Positions 7,954-17,746 are shown, counted from the first letter of the stretch. The stretch is 64,000 nt of DNA from Nocardia rhamnosiphila NBRC 108938 (GCF_000720425.1 NZ_JOAJ01000004.1:316571-380570); one strand, 5' to 3'. The notes: generated from the letters alone by a model not told the origin. A program made the numbers and translations.

Positions 7954-8286
7954 CTGCATTAATTTGCGGTGCCCATAACCGCGCCTCGCCGCCATGTGGC
8001 CGGTACCCCGGTGCCCCCCCGTTCCACACTTCATCGATCGATACCGGTACTCCTTCGCTCTGCCGCCCAGAAACCAGCGCGGTCCCGACCACGGAGGTAG
8101 ATCAACCGAAACGACCGGAAGAAGGGCGCGAACACGCACCTCGAACAGCCCCGATGAAATCACGGACCGCACTGTAAGTGCTCCCCGCTCCCGGACTCCG
8201 AACCTCCGAAGGCGAGTCGAGCATGCGACCCGAACGTCGAATGCCGACGCAACCGCATGCGTCGAGTTTTACGAGACACCTGAAAG

Positions 8287-8379
8287 GGTTGAGGCCCGTC
8301 TCGCCGTTTCGGCCTCGAAAGCGTATGAGCGAAGCTCGAGTCTCGAGGCCGAAACGGCGAGACCAAGGGGGCCTCAACC
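8287..8379. repeat. Large imperfect palindrome (32-bp arms)
   Basis: Bases 8298-8318 pair perfectly with 8343-8363 (21 bp), and 8287-8297 pair with 8369-8379 (11 bp), interrupted by five unpaired bases on one side. The 24-base loop contains GCGTATGAGCGAAGCTCGAG. It lies in the mprB-pepD gap. It is far longer than a terminator stem, and with the repeats beside it suggests a REP-like or miniature mobile element. No terminal target duplication was identified. Confidence 0.85.
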
Positions 8380-8399
8380 CCGCGCGCGCCAGCGCGCCA

Positions 8400-8960
8400 A
8401 AAACACAGCACCTTCACGAGCAGGTCAACGTCTCCCACCTTCACGAGCGGGCCCACATCCAACCTCATCAGCAGCCCACCCCCACCTTCATGAGCAGCCC
8501 ACACCCCACCCTCACGAGCAAGCCCACACCCCACCCTCACGAGCAAGCCCACACCCCACCTCCAGAGGGTCCGCACCGACCTCATGAGCAGGGTCCGCGC
8601 AGACCTCATGGGCACGTTTTAACGGGCCAGCCCACTCTCACCTCCGCAGAGTCCGCGCCGGGCCTCGTGCGCGCCTTGTATCCCGCCGACGCGAGCAAGC
8701 CCACCTCTCACCCTCACGAGGAAGCCCGCACCCCACCTCCACAGGGTCCCCGCCGACCTCACATGCACATTTCTATCCGGCCCGAGCAAACAAGCCCACC
8801 TCCACAGGGCTCACGCCGGGCCTCGTGCGCGCCTTGTATCCCGCCGGCGCGAGCAAGCCCACCTCCCGCCCCGCACAAACCCCACCCCACATGCGCGCCC
8901 ACTCTCCTTTCCCCCGAGCGGCACATTCCCCAGACCCGACACCGGCCGTCGGCGTCCCCG
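8400..8960. repeat. Degenerate direct-repeat array between mprB and pepD
   Basis: About 560 bases of C-rich direct repeats. The basic unit is about 24-26 bases of the form CACGAGCAAGCCCACACCCC, repeated several times from 8405 to 8565 (best copies near 8496-8560). A longer 52-base unit occurs at 8656-8707 and again at 8814-8865 with one mismatch. Long frames cross the array on both strands only because it lacks stops; their translations are Pro/His/Arg or Gly/Val low complexity without recognisable domains. I call it non-coding repeat DNA. Confidence 0.8.
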
Positions 8961-9064
8961 CCCACCATTCACCCACATCCCTGTTCTTGTTCCAGGCGAC
9001 CCGTATTCTTCCGCAATTTCCGGCACCCCCGGGCCAACCGAACAATATTTCCGGCCCTCCCGAA

Positions 9065-10582
9065 TTATTCGCTGCCTCCGCTTTCCGGACGATATTCCTC
9101 GGGCGGCGGGTTTTCACCCGGCAACACGATGCGGATGAGTGCGCCACCGCGCTCGGAGGTGTCGATGGCAATAGTGCCGCCGTGTTTGGTCACGACCTGT
9201 TTCACAATCGCCAGGCCGAGCCCGGAACCGGGCATGGAACGTGAGGCGGTGGTGCGATAGAAACGCTCGAAGACCAGCTCGCGTTCGCCCGGTGGAATAC
9301 CGGGTCCGGCATCGTCGACCGATAATTCCAGAAGTCCCCGGCCGGTCTCGGCCATCAGTACGCGGACCTGTTCGCCGGGCGGGTTCCATTTGGCGGCGTT
9401 GTCGAGAACATTGAGAATCGCGCGTTCCAATGCGGCGTCGTGCCCGTACACGAACCAGGGGCGTAATTCGGCGGCGAAATCGGACGCGCCGCGGCGGCGG
9501 ACCCGTTCCAGTGCGCGTTCGGTCACCTCACCGAGATCGACCCGCTCGTAGACGGTTTCCGGGGCATCCTCGCGGGCCAGGTCCACCAGATCGCCGACCA
9601 GGTTGGACAGCTCTTCGATCTGCGCCACCACATCCGAGCGCAGTTCGGCCATATCCTCCTCGGGGATGGCGGGCGCGTCGGGGCGGCTCGAGGCGATGAG
9701 GAGCTCCATATTCGTGCGCAGGGAGGTCAGCGGAGTGCGTAGTTCGTGGCCGGCGTCGGCGACCAGCCGCCGCTGCCGGTCCCGGGATTCGGTCAGGGCC
9801 CGCAGCATGGTGTTGAAGCTCTCGGTGAGCCGGGCGAGCTCGTCGTCACCGGTCACCGGGATCGGTGTGAGGTCGTCGGTGCGCGCGATCCGCTCGGTGG
9901 CGGCGGTCAGCCGGGCGATCGGGCGCAGCCCGGTCCGCCCGACAGTGGTGCCGGCGCCGGCGGCGAGGACGACCCCGCAGGCGCCGACAGCGAACAGCAG
10001 CCAGGCCAGCCGGTCCAACACCTCCCGGGTCGGTTCCAGGCGTTGCGAGATGATCAGGGTCACGCCGGAATCCATGCGCTCGGCCAGTACCCGCTGATTG
10101 TTGTAGGTGCGCAGCGACGAATCGCGGGTGCCCTGCGCCACCGCGATCTCCTCGGTGCCGATGGGCGGGGTGGTCGGCTGCGGCGGGATATAGGCGGGCA
10201 GGCTGGGGCGCTGGGTGGACTCCTGGTTGGCGGGCGGATAGATCAGCGCGACACCGATATCGTTGGAGAACAGGGTCGCCACGCCCAGCGACTGGAAGGC
10301 CATGCTGTCGATATCGCCGCTGATCATGGTGGCGGCGCGGGCCCGCAGCTGCGCGTCGACCTGACCGTAGAGGGCGCGGGCGACCATGGCGTAGGCGGCG
10401 ATCGAGGTGATCGCCACGAAAATCGCCACCAGCGAGGCGGCCAGCAGGGTTACCCGCCATCGCAGGGATACGGTGCGGGTCAGCGGGGTCGGGGGGCGCA
10501 TGGGGGCCGGCTCGTCCGGCCAGGGGCCGCCGAGCGGCGCGACCGAATGTTTCTTCGCCGCGGAACGGGGAGTGCGTGCCAT
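9065..10582 (-). CDS. mprB: Sensor histidine kinase MprB
   Basis: 505-residue membrane sensor kinase of the envelope-stress system MprAB. Transmembrane helix 1 (about 45-67) and an extracytoplasmic loop to about 190 are followed by helix 2 (about 192-212), a HAMP domain, a HisKA domain with the phosphorylated His279 (HELRTPL), and an ATPase with N box (NVLDNAAKWN), G1 (DDAGPGIPPGE) and G2 (GSGLGLAIV). The start lies 8 bases after the mprA stop, so the pair is one operon, as in Rv0981-Rv0982. The cytoplasmic N-terminus is somewhat longer than usual, and an internal Met at residue 28 is a possible alternative start. Identity is firm from synteny with pepD and moaB. Confidence 0.93.
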   Translation of the reverse strand: MARTPRSAAKKHSVAPLGGPWPDEPAPMRPPTPLTRTVSLRWRVTLLAASLVAIFVAITSIAAYAMVARALYGQVDAQLRARAATMISGDIDSMAFQSLGVATLFSNDIGVALIYPPANQESTQRPSLPAYIPPQPTTPPIGTEEIAVAQGTRDSSLRTYNNQRVLAERMDSGVTLIISQRLEPTREVLDRLAWLLFAVGACGVVLAAGAGTTVGRTGLRPIARLTAATERIARTDDLTPIPVTGDDELARLTESFNTMLRALTESRDRQRRLVADAGHELRTPLTSLRTNMELLIASSRPDAPAIPEEDMAELRSDVVAQIEELSNLVGDLVDLAREDAPETVYERVDLGEVTERALERVRRRGASDFAAELRPWFVYGHDAALERAILNVLDNAAKWNPPGEQVRVLMAETGRGLLELSVDDAGPGIPPGERELVFERFYRTTASRSMPGSGLGLAIVKQVVTKHGGTIAIDTSERGGALIRIVLPGENPPPEEYRPESGGSE

Positions 10583-10590
10583 ATCCGCGC

Positions 10591-11277
10591 CTACGGGGGC
10601 GTTTCACGCAGGACGTACCCGACGCCGCGCACGGTGTGGATGAGCCGCGGTTCGCCGTCGGCCTCGGTTTTCCGGCGCAGATAGCCGATATAGACCTCCA
10701 GGGCGTTACCGGAGGTGGGGAAGTCGTAGCCCCATACCTCCTCGAGTATCCGGCCGCGGGTCAGCACCCGGCGCGGGTTGGACATGAGCATTTCGAGCAG
10801 GGAGAACTCGGTGCGGGTCAGCGAGATGGACCGCGAACCGCGGGCAACCTCCCGGGTGACCGGATCGAGTGAGAGGTCGGCGAAGTGCATCGCCTCGGAG
10901 ATCTCACCGGTGTCCGGGGCACGGCGGCGCAGCAGGGCACGCAGCCGGGCCAGCAGTTCTTCCAGCGCGAACGGTTTGGGCAGGTAGTCGTCGGCGCCGG
11001 CATCGAGGCCCGCGACTCGCTCGGATACCGAATCGCGGGCGGTCAGCACCAGGATGGGCAGGTCGTCTCCGGTGCTGCGCAGCCGCCGGCACACTTCGAG
11101 TCCGTCCAGCCGCGGCATCATGACATCGAGTACCAGCGCGTCCGGGCGGTCGGCGGTCGCCTTCTCCAATGCGTCGATACCGTCGACCGCCAGATCGACG
11201 GTGTACCCGTTGAAGGTCAGCGACCGGCGCAGTGACTCCCGCACGGCACGATCGTCGTCGACCACCAGAATCCGCAT
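10591..11277 (-). CDS. mprA: OmpR-family response regulator MprA
   Basis: 228-residue response regulator. The receiver domain (about 1-115) has the acidic pocket DDD at 7-9, phospho-acceptor Asp51 ([11 protein letters not shown]) and conserved Lys in PKPF. The winged-helix DNA-binding domain (about 130-226) ends [11 protein letters not shown]. It controls envelope-stress genes including pepD and its own operon in mycobacteria. A perfect MprA-like direct repeat (ACTGAGAG twice) lies 22 bases upstream of its ATG, which predicts autoregulation. First gene of mprA-mprB. Confidence 0.95.
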   Translation of the reverse strand: MRILVVDDDRAVRESLRRSLTFNGYTVDLAVDGIDALEKATADRPDALVLDVMMPRLDGLEVCRRLRSTGDDLPILVLTARDSVSERVAGLDAGADDYLPKPFALEELLARLRALLRRRAPDTGEISEAMHFADLSLDPVTREVARGSRSISLTRTEFSLLEMLMSNPRRVLTRGRILEEVWGYDFPTSGNALEVYIGYLRRKTEADGEPRLIHTVRGVGYVLRETPP

Positions 11278-11298
11278 AACACCAGTTTGACCGCAGCG

Positions 11299-11317
11299 AC
11301 TGAGAGGCTACTGAGAG
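11299..11317 (-). promoter_or_regulatory. MprA-like box upstream of mprA
   Basis: ACTGAGAG-GCT-ACTGAGAG (plus-strand reading): perfect 8-base direct repeat with a 3-base spacer, matching the box in front of pepD in sequence, spacing and orientation. It ends 22 bases upstream of the mprA ATG. The rest of the 419-base divergent gap to 11696 presumably carries the promoters of mprA and of the conservon operon. I see no gene in it, although the part from about 11500 to 11690 is A/T-richer. Confidence 0.8.
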
Positions 11318-11696
11318 GGCCCGCCGCGCCGCGAGTCCGCTGACCACCGGTTTCGCCGGACGGATTTTCCGGATCCGGGTCGAATATCGGGCGGAACTTC
11401 CCCCTCACGGGAAGGTACCGGACGGTCGACCTAATGAAGACCAACTCTCGACGTTCCCGCGCGCAGGCATCTTCACCTGGGAATTCATCCGACAACCGGA
11501 CGATCCATTACCACCCTGTGATATGCCACGAAACCTGTTCCACATCCGCTTTATTCGCGGTATAACCGTCTGAACGTCCCGATTGCCCGCCGCTAACATG
11601 CACGGTATGTTCCGATCGGTAAAAACTAGACCTCCGGTTGGTTCGGTGTGAAGTGAATCATAACTGAAACGCCCACGCGCCAAAAAGAGGTCGATC

Positions 11697-14510
11697 GTGA
11701 TGCGGAGGCGACAGAGGCGGATGGAAACCCCGCGACCGTGGCAATTCAGCCTGTCCAACTGGTCGGTCACCCGCAAGGTCGGCATCGTCCTGGTCCTGCC
11801 GGTCATCCTGGCAACCCTCTTCGCGGTGCTACGGATCAACAACGAGCTGCGCACCCTGGAACAGCTCGAGGCCGCGACCGACCAGTCCCGCATCATCGCG
11901 CCCATCGTCGGCTACAACGCCGCTGCCGAACACCTCGCGGTCACCGCGACCGCCGGCTGGGCCGACAACCGCGACCCGCGGGCCTCCGCGGCCCTCGCCG
12001 GTTTCGACGCGGCCCACGAAACCCTGGAACGGGCGCTGGACTCCAACCAGATCCGGCCGGAGGTCTCCCGCGAACTGTCCTCGGCACTCACCATCGGCAG
12101 CACCATGCGCAGCGGCCTCAGCAACGGGTCGCCCGCCATGGTGGGCGACCAGGCCGACGAGATCGCCGTCCGGATCGGTAACGCGCTCGCGCAGTCGCCC
12201 ACCGTCGAGGACCTGTCGATCCAGCGCTACTTCCTGCAGGTGAGCGCCATCCAGAACGCACGGCGCTCGCTGACCGCGCAGCGCCTGGTGATCAGTTCGC
12301 CCACCGCCGAGGACAATCCGGCCATGCGCGCCCGGGTGCTCACCTCGGGTGGCGCCGAACTCACCATGATCCACCAGTACGGCCAGATCATGCCGGATGT
12401 GGCCGGCAATATGCGGCCGCTCTTGGACGCGGTGCAGACCCGGCTGGCGATCTTCAGCCAGGGCACCCAGGGCGCGATGACCGATCCCGCCGCACTGAAA
12501 TCCCTCGATACCAGCTCCCAGGCCTACCGGGTCACCACCGACCAGCTGATCGCCACCATCGGTGGCGCACTGCACCATGCGACGGTTTCCGCCCAGAACA
12601 GCGCGCTGCGCGAGACCGCACTGCTCATCGCCGCCCTGCTCGGCGGCCTGACCCTCGCGCTCGCGGTCGCCCGGACCCTGGTCGTCCCGGTGCGCCGGCT
12701 GCGTCGGGACGCGCTGGAAGTGGCCCATGTGCGCCTTCCCGAGGAACTCGAGCAGGTTCGCGGTGGCGCCGAGACCCCGGAGATCGAACCGGTCGGCGTC
12801 CAGGGCACCGAGGAGATCGGCCAGCTCGCCCGGGCGGTCGACGAAATGCACCAGCAGGCCCTCAATCTGGCTGCCGACCAGGCACGTTTGCGTGTGCAGA
12901 TCGGCAACATGTTCGAGACCCTCTCCCGGCGCAGCCAGTCGCTCGTCGAACAGCAGCTCGGCATCATCGAGGAACTCGAGCACGACGAGGACGATCCGAA
13001 GCGGCTGCAGAACCTGTTCCGGCTCGACCATCTCGCCACGCGAATGCGGCGCAATGGTGACAACCTGCTCGTGCTGGCCGGTACCGCGCTGCGTCGCGGC
13101 CAGCTCGACCCGGTCCCGCTCTCGGATATGCTGTGGAGTGCGGTTTCCCAGGTCGAGGACTATCAGCGGGTCGAGATCGGTCATGTGCCCGAGGGTGTGG
13201 TCGCCGGTGAGCCCGCGGTCGATATCGAACACCTGCTCGCGGAGGTCATCGACAATGCGTTGCGGTACTCCCCGCCCAATACGCCGGTGGCGGTGACCGT
13301 CTCCCGCGCGGTCGACGGCGGGTACCTCATCGAGATCACCGACCGGGGACTGGGTATGGCCAACGAGGACCTGCAGGCCGCCAATGCGCGCCTGGCCTCC
13401 GGTGGTGAGATCAATGTCGAAACCGCGCGCCGGATGGGTCTTTTCGTCGTCGGCCGGCTGGCCAAACGGCATCAGATCACCGTCGGCCTGCGCCGCACCT
13501 CGACCATGGCGCAGCAGCCGGGCATCACTGCCAGCCTGCATCTGCCGGGTCTGCTGATCTCCCCCGATACCGGCCCCGACAACTCGAACGTCCTCACCGC
13601 CGACCTCTCCGCGGCCCCGCCGCAACTCCAGCACACCTCTCAGCTGCCGCAGCTGCCTCCGCCGCCGGCACCGCGGCAGCTGACCCCGGTACCCGACCTG
13701 CCGTCCTCGGATTCGTGGACCTCGCGGACCGATCTCCCCGCGGTGCGGCCGCTCACCCCCGCCCCCGCGACCTCGAGTTTCGGCACCACATCCACCGGGC
13801 TGCCGCAGCGCCGTCCGTCCACGCACGGTCCCGCGGCCCCCGGCAAGGACACGGCGAACGGCAGCGGATCCCGGGACACCTTCTCGGCGTTCGATCCGGT
13901 CCCCGAAACCCCGGAAGCCGACGACTCGCCCACCGGACTGTGGTCGGAAACCTACAAGTCCCAGCCCTTCCCGGCGCCGGTCGAGACCCCGGCACCGAGC
14001 GCCACCGAACACCGTCCGTCGTCCGAACCGGAGCCGCCGGCGGTCACCGCCCGCTCCGGCTTGCCGATCCGGCGGCCGGGCATGGACCACGACGACCCGT
14101 TCGGCCGCAGCGAGGCGCGCCGCGACGAGCCGGCGCCGGCCACGACCACCTCTTCCCGGCTGCAGCCGGTCGGCGGTGAAACCCCCACGCCGATCTACCA
14201 GCGTATGGTCTCGGAATGGCTGGTCGAGCCGGCCACCACACAGGACCAGCCGCGCCAGGACTGGACCACTCCCGCCGATATCGGCTGGCTGGCCGCGGAG
14301 GACGCCGCCAAGCCGAGTTCGGACTCCAAGACCGCGAACGGGCTCCCCATCCGCCGACCGGGCGCGCAGCTCGTACCCGGCGGGCTGACCCCCGTCGAAG
14401 ACGAGGCCCCCCGGGACCCGGCGGAGATCCGGAGCAATCTGACCAGACACCTGAGCGGGGTCCGCAGTGGGCGGGCCGACGCGCAGAACAATGACGGAGG
14501 GCTTGCATGA
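11697..14510 (+). CDS. Conservon sensor histidine kinase-like protein (CvnA/MfpB type)
   Basis: 937-residue membrane protein, first gene of a conservon. A transmembrane helix (about 27-47) is followed by a large helical extracytoplasmic nitrate/sulfate-sensing-type domain (about 48-305). Then come a second helix (about 313-332), HAMP-like linker, a dimerisation region ([14 protein letters not shown]), a HATPase domain with [13 protein letters not shown] and a G box (TDRGLGM), and a Pro/Thr-rich tail of about 300 residues. In Streptomyces and mycobacterial conservons this protein and the B-D partners form a membrane-associated complex linked to a small GTPase. The start is a GTG at 11697 after AAGAGG; the Met at residue 9 is an alternative. 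It overlaps the roadblock gene by four bases. Confidence 0.88.
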   Translation: MMRRRQRRMETPRPWQFSLSNWSVTRKVGIVLVLPVILATLFAVLRINNELRTLEQLEAATDQSRIIAPIVGYNAAAEHLAVTATAGWADNRDPRASAALAGFDAAHETLERALDSNQIRPEVSRELSSALTIGSTMRSGLSNGSPAMVGDQADEIAVRIGNALAQSPTVEDLSIQRYFLQVSAIQNARRSLTAQRLVISSPTAEDNPAMRARVLTSGGAELTMIHQYGQIMPDVAGNMRPLLDAVQTRLAIFSQGTQGAMTDPAALKSLDTSSQAYRVTTDQLIATIGGALHHATVSAQNSALRETALLIAALLGGLTLALAVARTLVVPVRRLRRDALEVAHVRLPEELEQVRGGAETPEIEPVGVQGTEEIGQLARAVDEMHQQALNLAADQARLRVQIGNMFETLSRRSQSLVEQQLGIIEELEHDEDDPKRLQNLFRLDHLATRMRRNGDNLLVLAGTALRRGQLDPVPLSDMLWSAVSQVEDYQRVEIGHVPEGVVAGEPAVDIEHLLAEVIDNALRYSPPNTPVAVTVSRAVDGGYLIEITDRGLGMANEDLQAANARLASGGEINVETARRMGLFVVGRLAKRHQITVGLRRTSTMAQQPGITASLHLPGLLISPDTGPDNSNVLTADLSAAPPQLQHTSQLPQLPPPPAPRQLTPVPDLPSSDSWTSRTDLPAVRPLTPAPATSSFGTTSTGLPQRRPSTHGPAAPGKDTANGSGSRDTFSAFDPVPETPEADDSPTGLWSETYKSQPFPAPVETPAPSATEHRPSSEPEPPAVTARSGLPIRRPGMDHDDPFGRSEARRDEPAPATTTSSRLQPVGGETPTPIYQRMVSEWLVEPATTQDQPRQDWTTPADIGWLAAEDAAKPSSDSKTANGLPIRRPGAQLVPGGLTPVEDEAPRDPAEIRSNLTRHLSGVRSGRADAQNNDGGLA

Positions 14511-14920
14511 CCGACGACGACCCGAAGAGCAGCACGGACGAGAACCTGAACTGGCTGGTCGCCAGATTCACCCGGGACGTGCCGGGTGTCTCCCATGCCG
14601 TCCTGGTCTCCGCGGACGGCCTGCTGCAAGCTGTCAGCCCCCATCTGCCCGCCGATCGTGCCGAACAGCTCGCCGCGGTGACCGCGGGCCTGGCCAGTCT
14701 CTCCACCGGCGCGGCCCAGTTGTTCGACGGCGGCAAGGTGATGCAGTCGATCGTGGAGATGCAGCGCGGCTACCTACTGGTCATGAGCGTCGGCAACGGC
14801 TCGCATATCGCGGTACTGGCCAACAAGCAGCACGATATCGGCCGGATCGGCTACGAGATGGCCCTGCTGGTCGATCGCGTGGGTGCGGTCGTCAGCGCGA
14901 CCGCCCGATCCACCGTCTGA
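14507..14920 (+). CDS. Roadblock/LC7 domain protein (conservon CvnB)
   Basis: 137-residue roadblock/LC7 protein, the regulator or GAP-like partner of conservon GTPases. Typical features are [28 protein letters not shown] near the N-terminus and the hydrophobic strand [20 protein letters not shown]. Its ATG overlaps the kinase stop (ATGA), so expression is coupled. The order kinase, roadblock, DUF742, GTPase is the standard conservon order. Confidence 0.92.
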   Translation: MTDDDPKSSTDENLNWLVARFTRDVPGVSHAVLVSADGLLQAVSPHLPADRAEQLAAVTAGLASLSTGAAQLFDGGKVMQSIVEMQRGYLLVMSVGNGSHIAVLANKQHDIGRIGYEMALLVDRVGAVVSATARSTV

Positions 14921-14925
14921 GCACC

Positions 14926-15435
14926 ATGTCCCAATTCGGCCAAGGCTTGCCCGATCCACCCACCGGCGGACCCGGATTCGGCTCCCCGGATCGGAACTAC
15001 GGTCCGGGCGCACAGAACTTCGGACCCGGTTCCTCGCAGTACAACACCGGTGCCTATCGGTTCAGCGCCCCTGCGCAACCGAACAGCCCGCGCCGGGCCG
15101 GACGTGTCCGCCCGTACGCAATCACCGCCGGCCGAACCCAGCCCGCAGTCGACCTGCCGATGGAGGCGGTTATCGAAACCATCTCCTATCATGCACAATT
15201 CGATTGGCCGTCCGGTGACATCCGAGCCGAGATCCTCCGGCTCGGAACCCACCAGCTGTCGGTTGCCGAAATCGCCGCGCATCTCGATCGCCCGCTCGGT
15301 ATGGTCCGCGTCGTCATCGGTGATCTCGTCGTGGACGGCAACCTGCGAGTGCATTCGACTTTGACCGAGCAGGCGAGTTACGACGAACGCCGGTCGCTGA
15401 TGGAGAGGACATTGCGTGGACTCCGAGCCCTTTAG
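14926..15435 (+). CDS. DUF742 protein (conservon CvnC)
   Basis: 169-residue protein. A Gly/Pro/Asn-rich N-terminus (about 1-55) is followed by the DUF742 winged-helix-like domain: VRPYAITAGRTQP, then LGTHQLSVAEIAAHLDRPLGMVRVVIGDLV. The ATG at 14926 lies just after the roadblock stop; the open frame extends further left only as a shadow. Its last 20 bases overlap the GTPase gene. DUF742 proteins are constant conservon members; the biochemical role is unclear. Confidence 0.9.
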   Translation: MSQFGQGLPDPPTGGPGFGSPDRNYGPGAQNFGPGSSQYNTGAYRFSAPAQPNSPRRAGRVRPYAITAGRTQPAVDLPMEAVIETISYHAQFDWPSGDIRAEILRLGTHQLSVAEIAAHLDRPLGMVRVVIGDLVVDGNLRVHSTLTEQASYDERRSLMERTLRGLRAL

Positions 15436-16048
15436 CAAGAGCCAGGGTGGTGGTGCGGGGGAGACCGATACCCGGGTCGCGTCGACCAAGATCGTCGTGG
15501 CCGGTGGATTCGGCGCGGGCAAAACAACTTTCGTGGGCGCGGTCTCGGAGATCGTGCCGCTGCGTACCGAGGCGATGGTCACCAGCTTCTCCGACGGCGT
15601 CGACAATCTGGACGACACCCCGGACAAGCGGACCACTACGGTCGCAATGGATTTCGGCCGCATCATCCTGCCGGGCAACCTGACGCTGTACCTGTTCGGT
15701 ACACCCGGTCAGCGCCGGTTCTGGTTCATGTGGGACGACCTCATCCGCGGCGCCATCGGCGCGGTGGTGCTGGTGGACGCACGCCGGCTGGAGGACAGTT
15801 TCGCGGCCGTCGACTTCTTCGAGGCCCGCAATCTGCCGTTCCTGATCGCGGTCAACCGGTTCCCGAACTCGCCGCGGTTCGCCATGGCCGAACTGCGCGA
15901 GGCGCTGTCGGTGCGCGAGGGTGTGCCGATCGTGGATATCGATGCCCGTGACGCGAAAGAGGTCCGGCAGGCGCTGGCCGCCGTCACCGAGTACGCGATC
16001 AACCGTTTGAAGGCTCAGGAATACGAGGGAGTCGCCCGGCATGGTTGA
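15416..16048 (+). CDS. Conservon small GTPase (CvnD)
   Basis: 210-residue GTP-binding protein of the conservon type. The P-loop GGFGAGKTT is at residues 30-38; the switch region has TTTVAMDFGR and FGTPGQRRFWFMWD (a G3-like DxxG variant), and VNRFP stands where the guanine-specificity motif is expected. It acts on the membrane-associated kinase/roadblock complex. The start is a GTG at 15416 inside the end of the DUF742 gene, and the stop overlaps the next gene by eight bases, so all genes from 11697 are probably co-transcribed. Confidence 0.92.
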   Translation: MDSEPFSKSQGGGAGETDTRVASTKIVVAGGFGAGKTTFVGAVSEIVPLRTEAMVTSFSDGVDNLDDTPDKRTTTVAMDFGRIILPGNLTLYLFGTPGQRRFWFMWDDLIRGAIGAVVLVDARRLEDSFAAVDFFEARNLPFLIAVNRFPNSPRFAMAELREALSVREGVPIVDIDARDAKEVRQALAAVTEYAINRLKAQEYEGVARHG

Positions 16049-16952
16049 GGTGCTGGCCGCGGAAACGGTCGAGACCGCCGATCTGTTCACCATGGGCTAC
16101 TGGCTGACCCTGCTCACCTTCGGGGTGTCGGCGGTCGGGATGTTCGTGGGCCTGGCCTGCGCGGTGAACGGACGCCGTTCGGTCCGGTTCCGCCCGGTAT
16201 GGGTGGCCGCTGCCGCGGTCTCCATCGGCGGTATCGGGGTCTGGCTGGCCAGCACCGTCTCATTGCTGGGCATATCCATTCCGGGCCGCATCCTGCGCTA
16301 TGACATCTCGGACCTGACCCTGTCCCTGGTGTTCGCCGTCGCCGCGGTCTTCCTCGGCCTGCTCCTCGCCGGTCGCGAGTTCGAGGTCAAACGCATGGTG
16401 AACGCGGCGGCCGGGCTCGGCCTCGGGTTCGGGATCATGCTGTGGCTGCAGCTCACCTCGATCGATATCCAGGGTTCGGTCTCGGTGAACATCGGGCTCT
16501 TCGTCGTCGCGATCGTCGTCGTGGTCACCGCTTCCTCGCTGTGCGTGTTCCTCTTTCAGCGGTTCCGCTTCCCGGCGGCCCGGTTCGGGTCGATCGCGAT
16601 GTTCGGCGCGGGCGTGGCGGCCGTCTACTTCACCGGTGTCGCCGCCCTGGAATTCCGCTTCGACTCCGAGGCCGAACCCGCGCAGGGCATGGAACTGTTC
16701 GGCTACGCCTTCCCGATGTTCGTCCTCGGCCTGCTGGCCCTGGCCGTTCCGATCACCGCGGTGCTGGTGGCGCCGGAGCGCCCCGACGACACTCCCCGCG
16801 CCGCGAAGCCCGGTACGTCCGAGACCGGTGGCCCGGCAGGCGGTAACGGCAGTGCGTCCCCCACGGACGAGCAGATCCGGCCCGCCGCCCGGCCCAATGC
16901 GGCGGCAGCGCTCGCGCAGCGGGCTCAGCCGCTGCCGGAACCGGCGCGTTGA
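16041..16952 (+). CDS. MHYT-like multi-pass membrane protein lacking the Met-His motifs
   Basis: 303 residues with about seven transmembrane helices between residues 15 and 235, then a Pro/Ala-rich tail. The spacing resembles a bacterial MHYT domain: GGIGVWLASTVSLLGISIPG stands where the family has WLMHF...G, and GAGVAAVYFTGVAALEF stands for GVAAMHYTGMAAM. The Met and His residues proposed to bind copper are replaced in both repeats, so if this is an MHYT relative its sensor site is lost. It overlaps the conservon GTPase by eight bases, pointing to a role in the same membrane complex. Family membership is my alignment by eye; multi-pass protein is certain. Confidence 0.7.
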   Translation: MVEVLAAETVETADLFTMGYWLTLLTFGVSAVGMFVGLACAVNGRRSVRFRPVWVAAAAVSIGGIGVWLASTVSLLGISIPGRILRYDISDLTLSLVFAVAAVFLGLLLAGREFEVKRMVNAAAGLGLGFGIMLWLQLTSIDIQGSVSVNIGLFVVAIVVVVTASSLCVFLFQRFRFPAARFGSIAMFGAGVAAVYFTGVAALEFRFDSEAEPAQGMELFGYAFPMFVLGLLALAVPITAVLVAPERPDDTPRAAKPGTSETGGPAGGNGSASPTDEQIRPAARPNAAAALAQRAQPLPEPAR

Positions 16953-17335
16953 GCCGGGCGGAAACCGACATCGTGCTGTCCGATCAGGAGAAGCTCCTGC
17001 GGGAGCTGTGGGCGCAGGTGCGCGGTCTGCGCTCCGAGGTCTCCGAACTACGGGTCGAGATCAGCGAAATGGAAGCCACGCTCGCCGATTTCGCCGACCG
17101 GGCGGACCAGCAGGAGCGAGTGGAGTTGCCGTGGCCGGTCTCGCTGCTGCTGCTACCGGCCGCGCTCGCCCTGGCGCTTTTGCGACAGGTGGGTGATATC
17201 GCGCAGGTGCTCGCGGCGGAATGCGACTCGCGACAGCGGGCGGAGTTGCCCGGGGAGATGGGGGCGAAAGGCCTCGAAAGTGGCGATGAGCGGGTCTCCC
17301 ATCTCTGGGAGACCCGCCCTCACGCACGAGGATAA
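16949..17335 (+). CDS. Coiled-coil membrane protein, conservon operon, unknown function
   Basis: 128-residue protein of unknown function. Residues about 10-55 form a heptad-rich coiled coil (ELWAQVRGLRSEVSELRVEISEMEATLADFADRADQ), followed by a hydrophobic segment LPWPVSLLLLPAALALALL (about 59-77) and a polar tail. The start is a TTG at 16949 overlapping the preceding stop; a GTG at 16973 is an alternative. The final codons run through a strong terminator hairpin at 17290-17317, which suggests the tail is under little protein-level constraint. Position and overlap make it the last gene of the conservon operon. Confidence 0.65.
   Translation: MSRAETDIVLSDQEKLLRELWAQVRGLRSEVSELRVEISEMEATLADFADRADQQERVELPWPVSLLLLPAALALALLRQVGDIAQVLAAECDSRQRAELPGEMGAKGLESGDERVSHLWETRPHARG
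17290..17317 (+). terminator. Terminator hairpin inside the end of the last conservon gene
   Basis: GCGGGTCTCCCA pairs with TGGGAGACCCGC (12 bp perfect) around TCTC. It lies 15 bases before the stop codon of the gene ending at 17335, so coding and terminator overlap. No T-run follows. After it, 17336-17571 has no gene I can support. Confidence 0.8.
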
Positions 17336-17571
17336 CCGGTACGGACCGGTGAGGCAGTAGTCCGCCGAGTTTTTCCGGTGCTTACCGGATATCCCTCCGA
17401 AATAGCGGTACCGCACCCGACTTCGGTCCGCAACCTCTCAGCAGGCGCTCGTTCGAGGTGAAGACCATGATCATGCTTGCCGAAGATTTGCCAGCGGAGT
17501 CACATCGGCCTCCGCCCTTCCGCGGATACGACTGTCTCCACGGTCCTTTCGCATCTAGGGGGCCTGACAAT

Positions 17572-17745
17572 TCACCGGCGTGTCAGGTCCAGCAAGCCGC
17601 GCCGGGCCGCCTCGACCAGCCGCCGCGGCACCCGATGCACCACACCGTCCACCGTGACCGGAACCAGATCCGGCGGGGTGGCCTTCCAATTCGACCGGCG
17701 GCTACGGGTATTGGACCGCGACATCCTCCGCTTCGGTACCGCCAT
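17572..17745 (-). CDS. rpmF: 50S ribosomal protein L32, cysteine-free paralogue
   Basis: 57-residue L32 ([18 protein letters not shown]). The two CxxC zinc motifs of the usual form are absent; the region reads [17 protein letters not shown]. Cysteine-free paralogues replace the zinc-binding form in ribosomes when zinc is scarce, freeing zinc. The ATG at 17745 follows AAGGAG; the longer frame to 17775 is not used. It lies one base after the L31 stop in an operon with L31 and the CobW-like gene, downstream of a Zur-like box. Confidence 0.93.
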   Translation of the reverse strand: MAVPKRRMSRSNTRSRRSNWKATPPDLVPVTVDGVVHRVPRRLVEAARRGLLDLTRR

Positions 17746-17746
17746 C

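Noticed and set aside
8178..9260. Long plus-strand frame (about 360 codons) across the mprB-pepD gap, and minus-strand counterparts
   Set aside because: Translation is Pro/His/Arg or Gly/Val low complexity made by DNA repeats; no domain, no convincing RBS, and it reads through a large palindrome.
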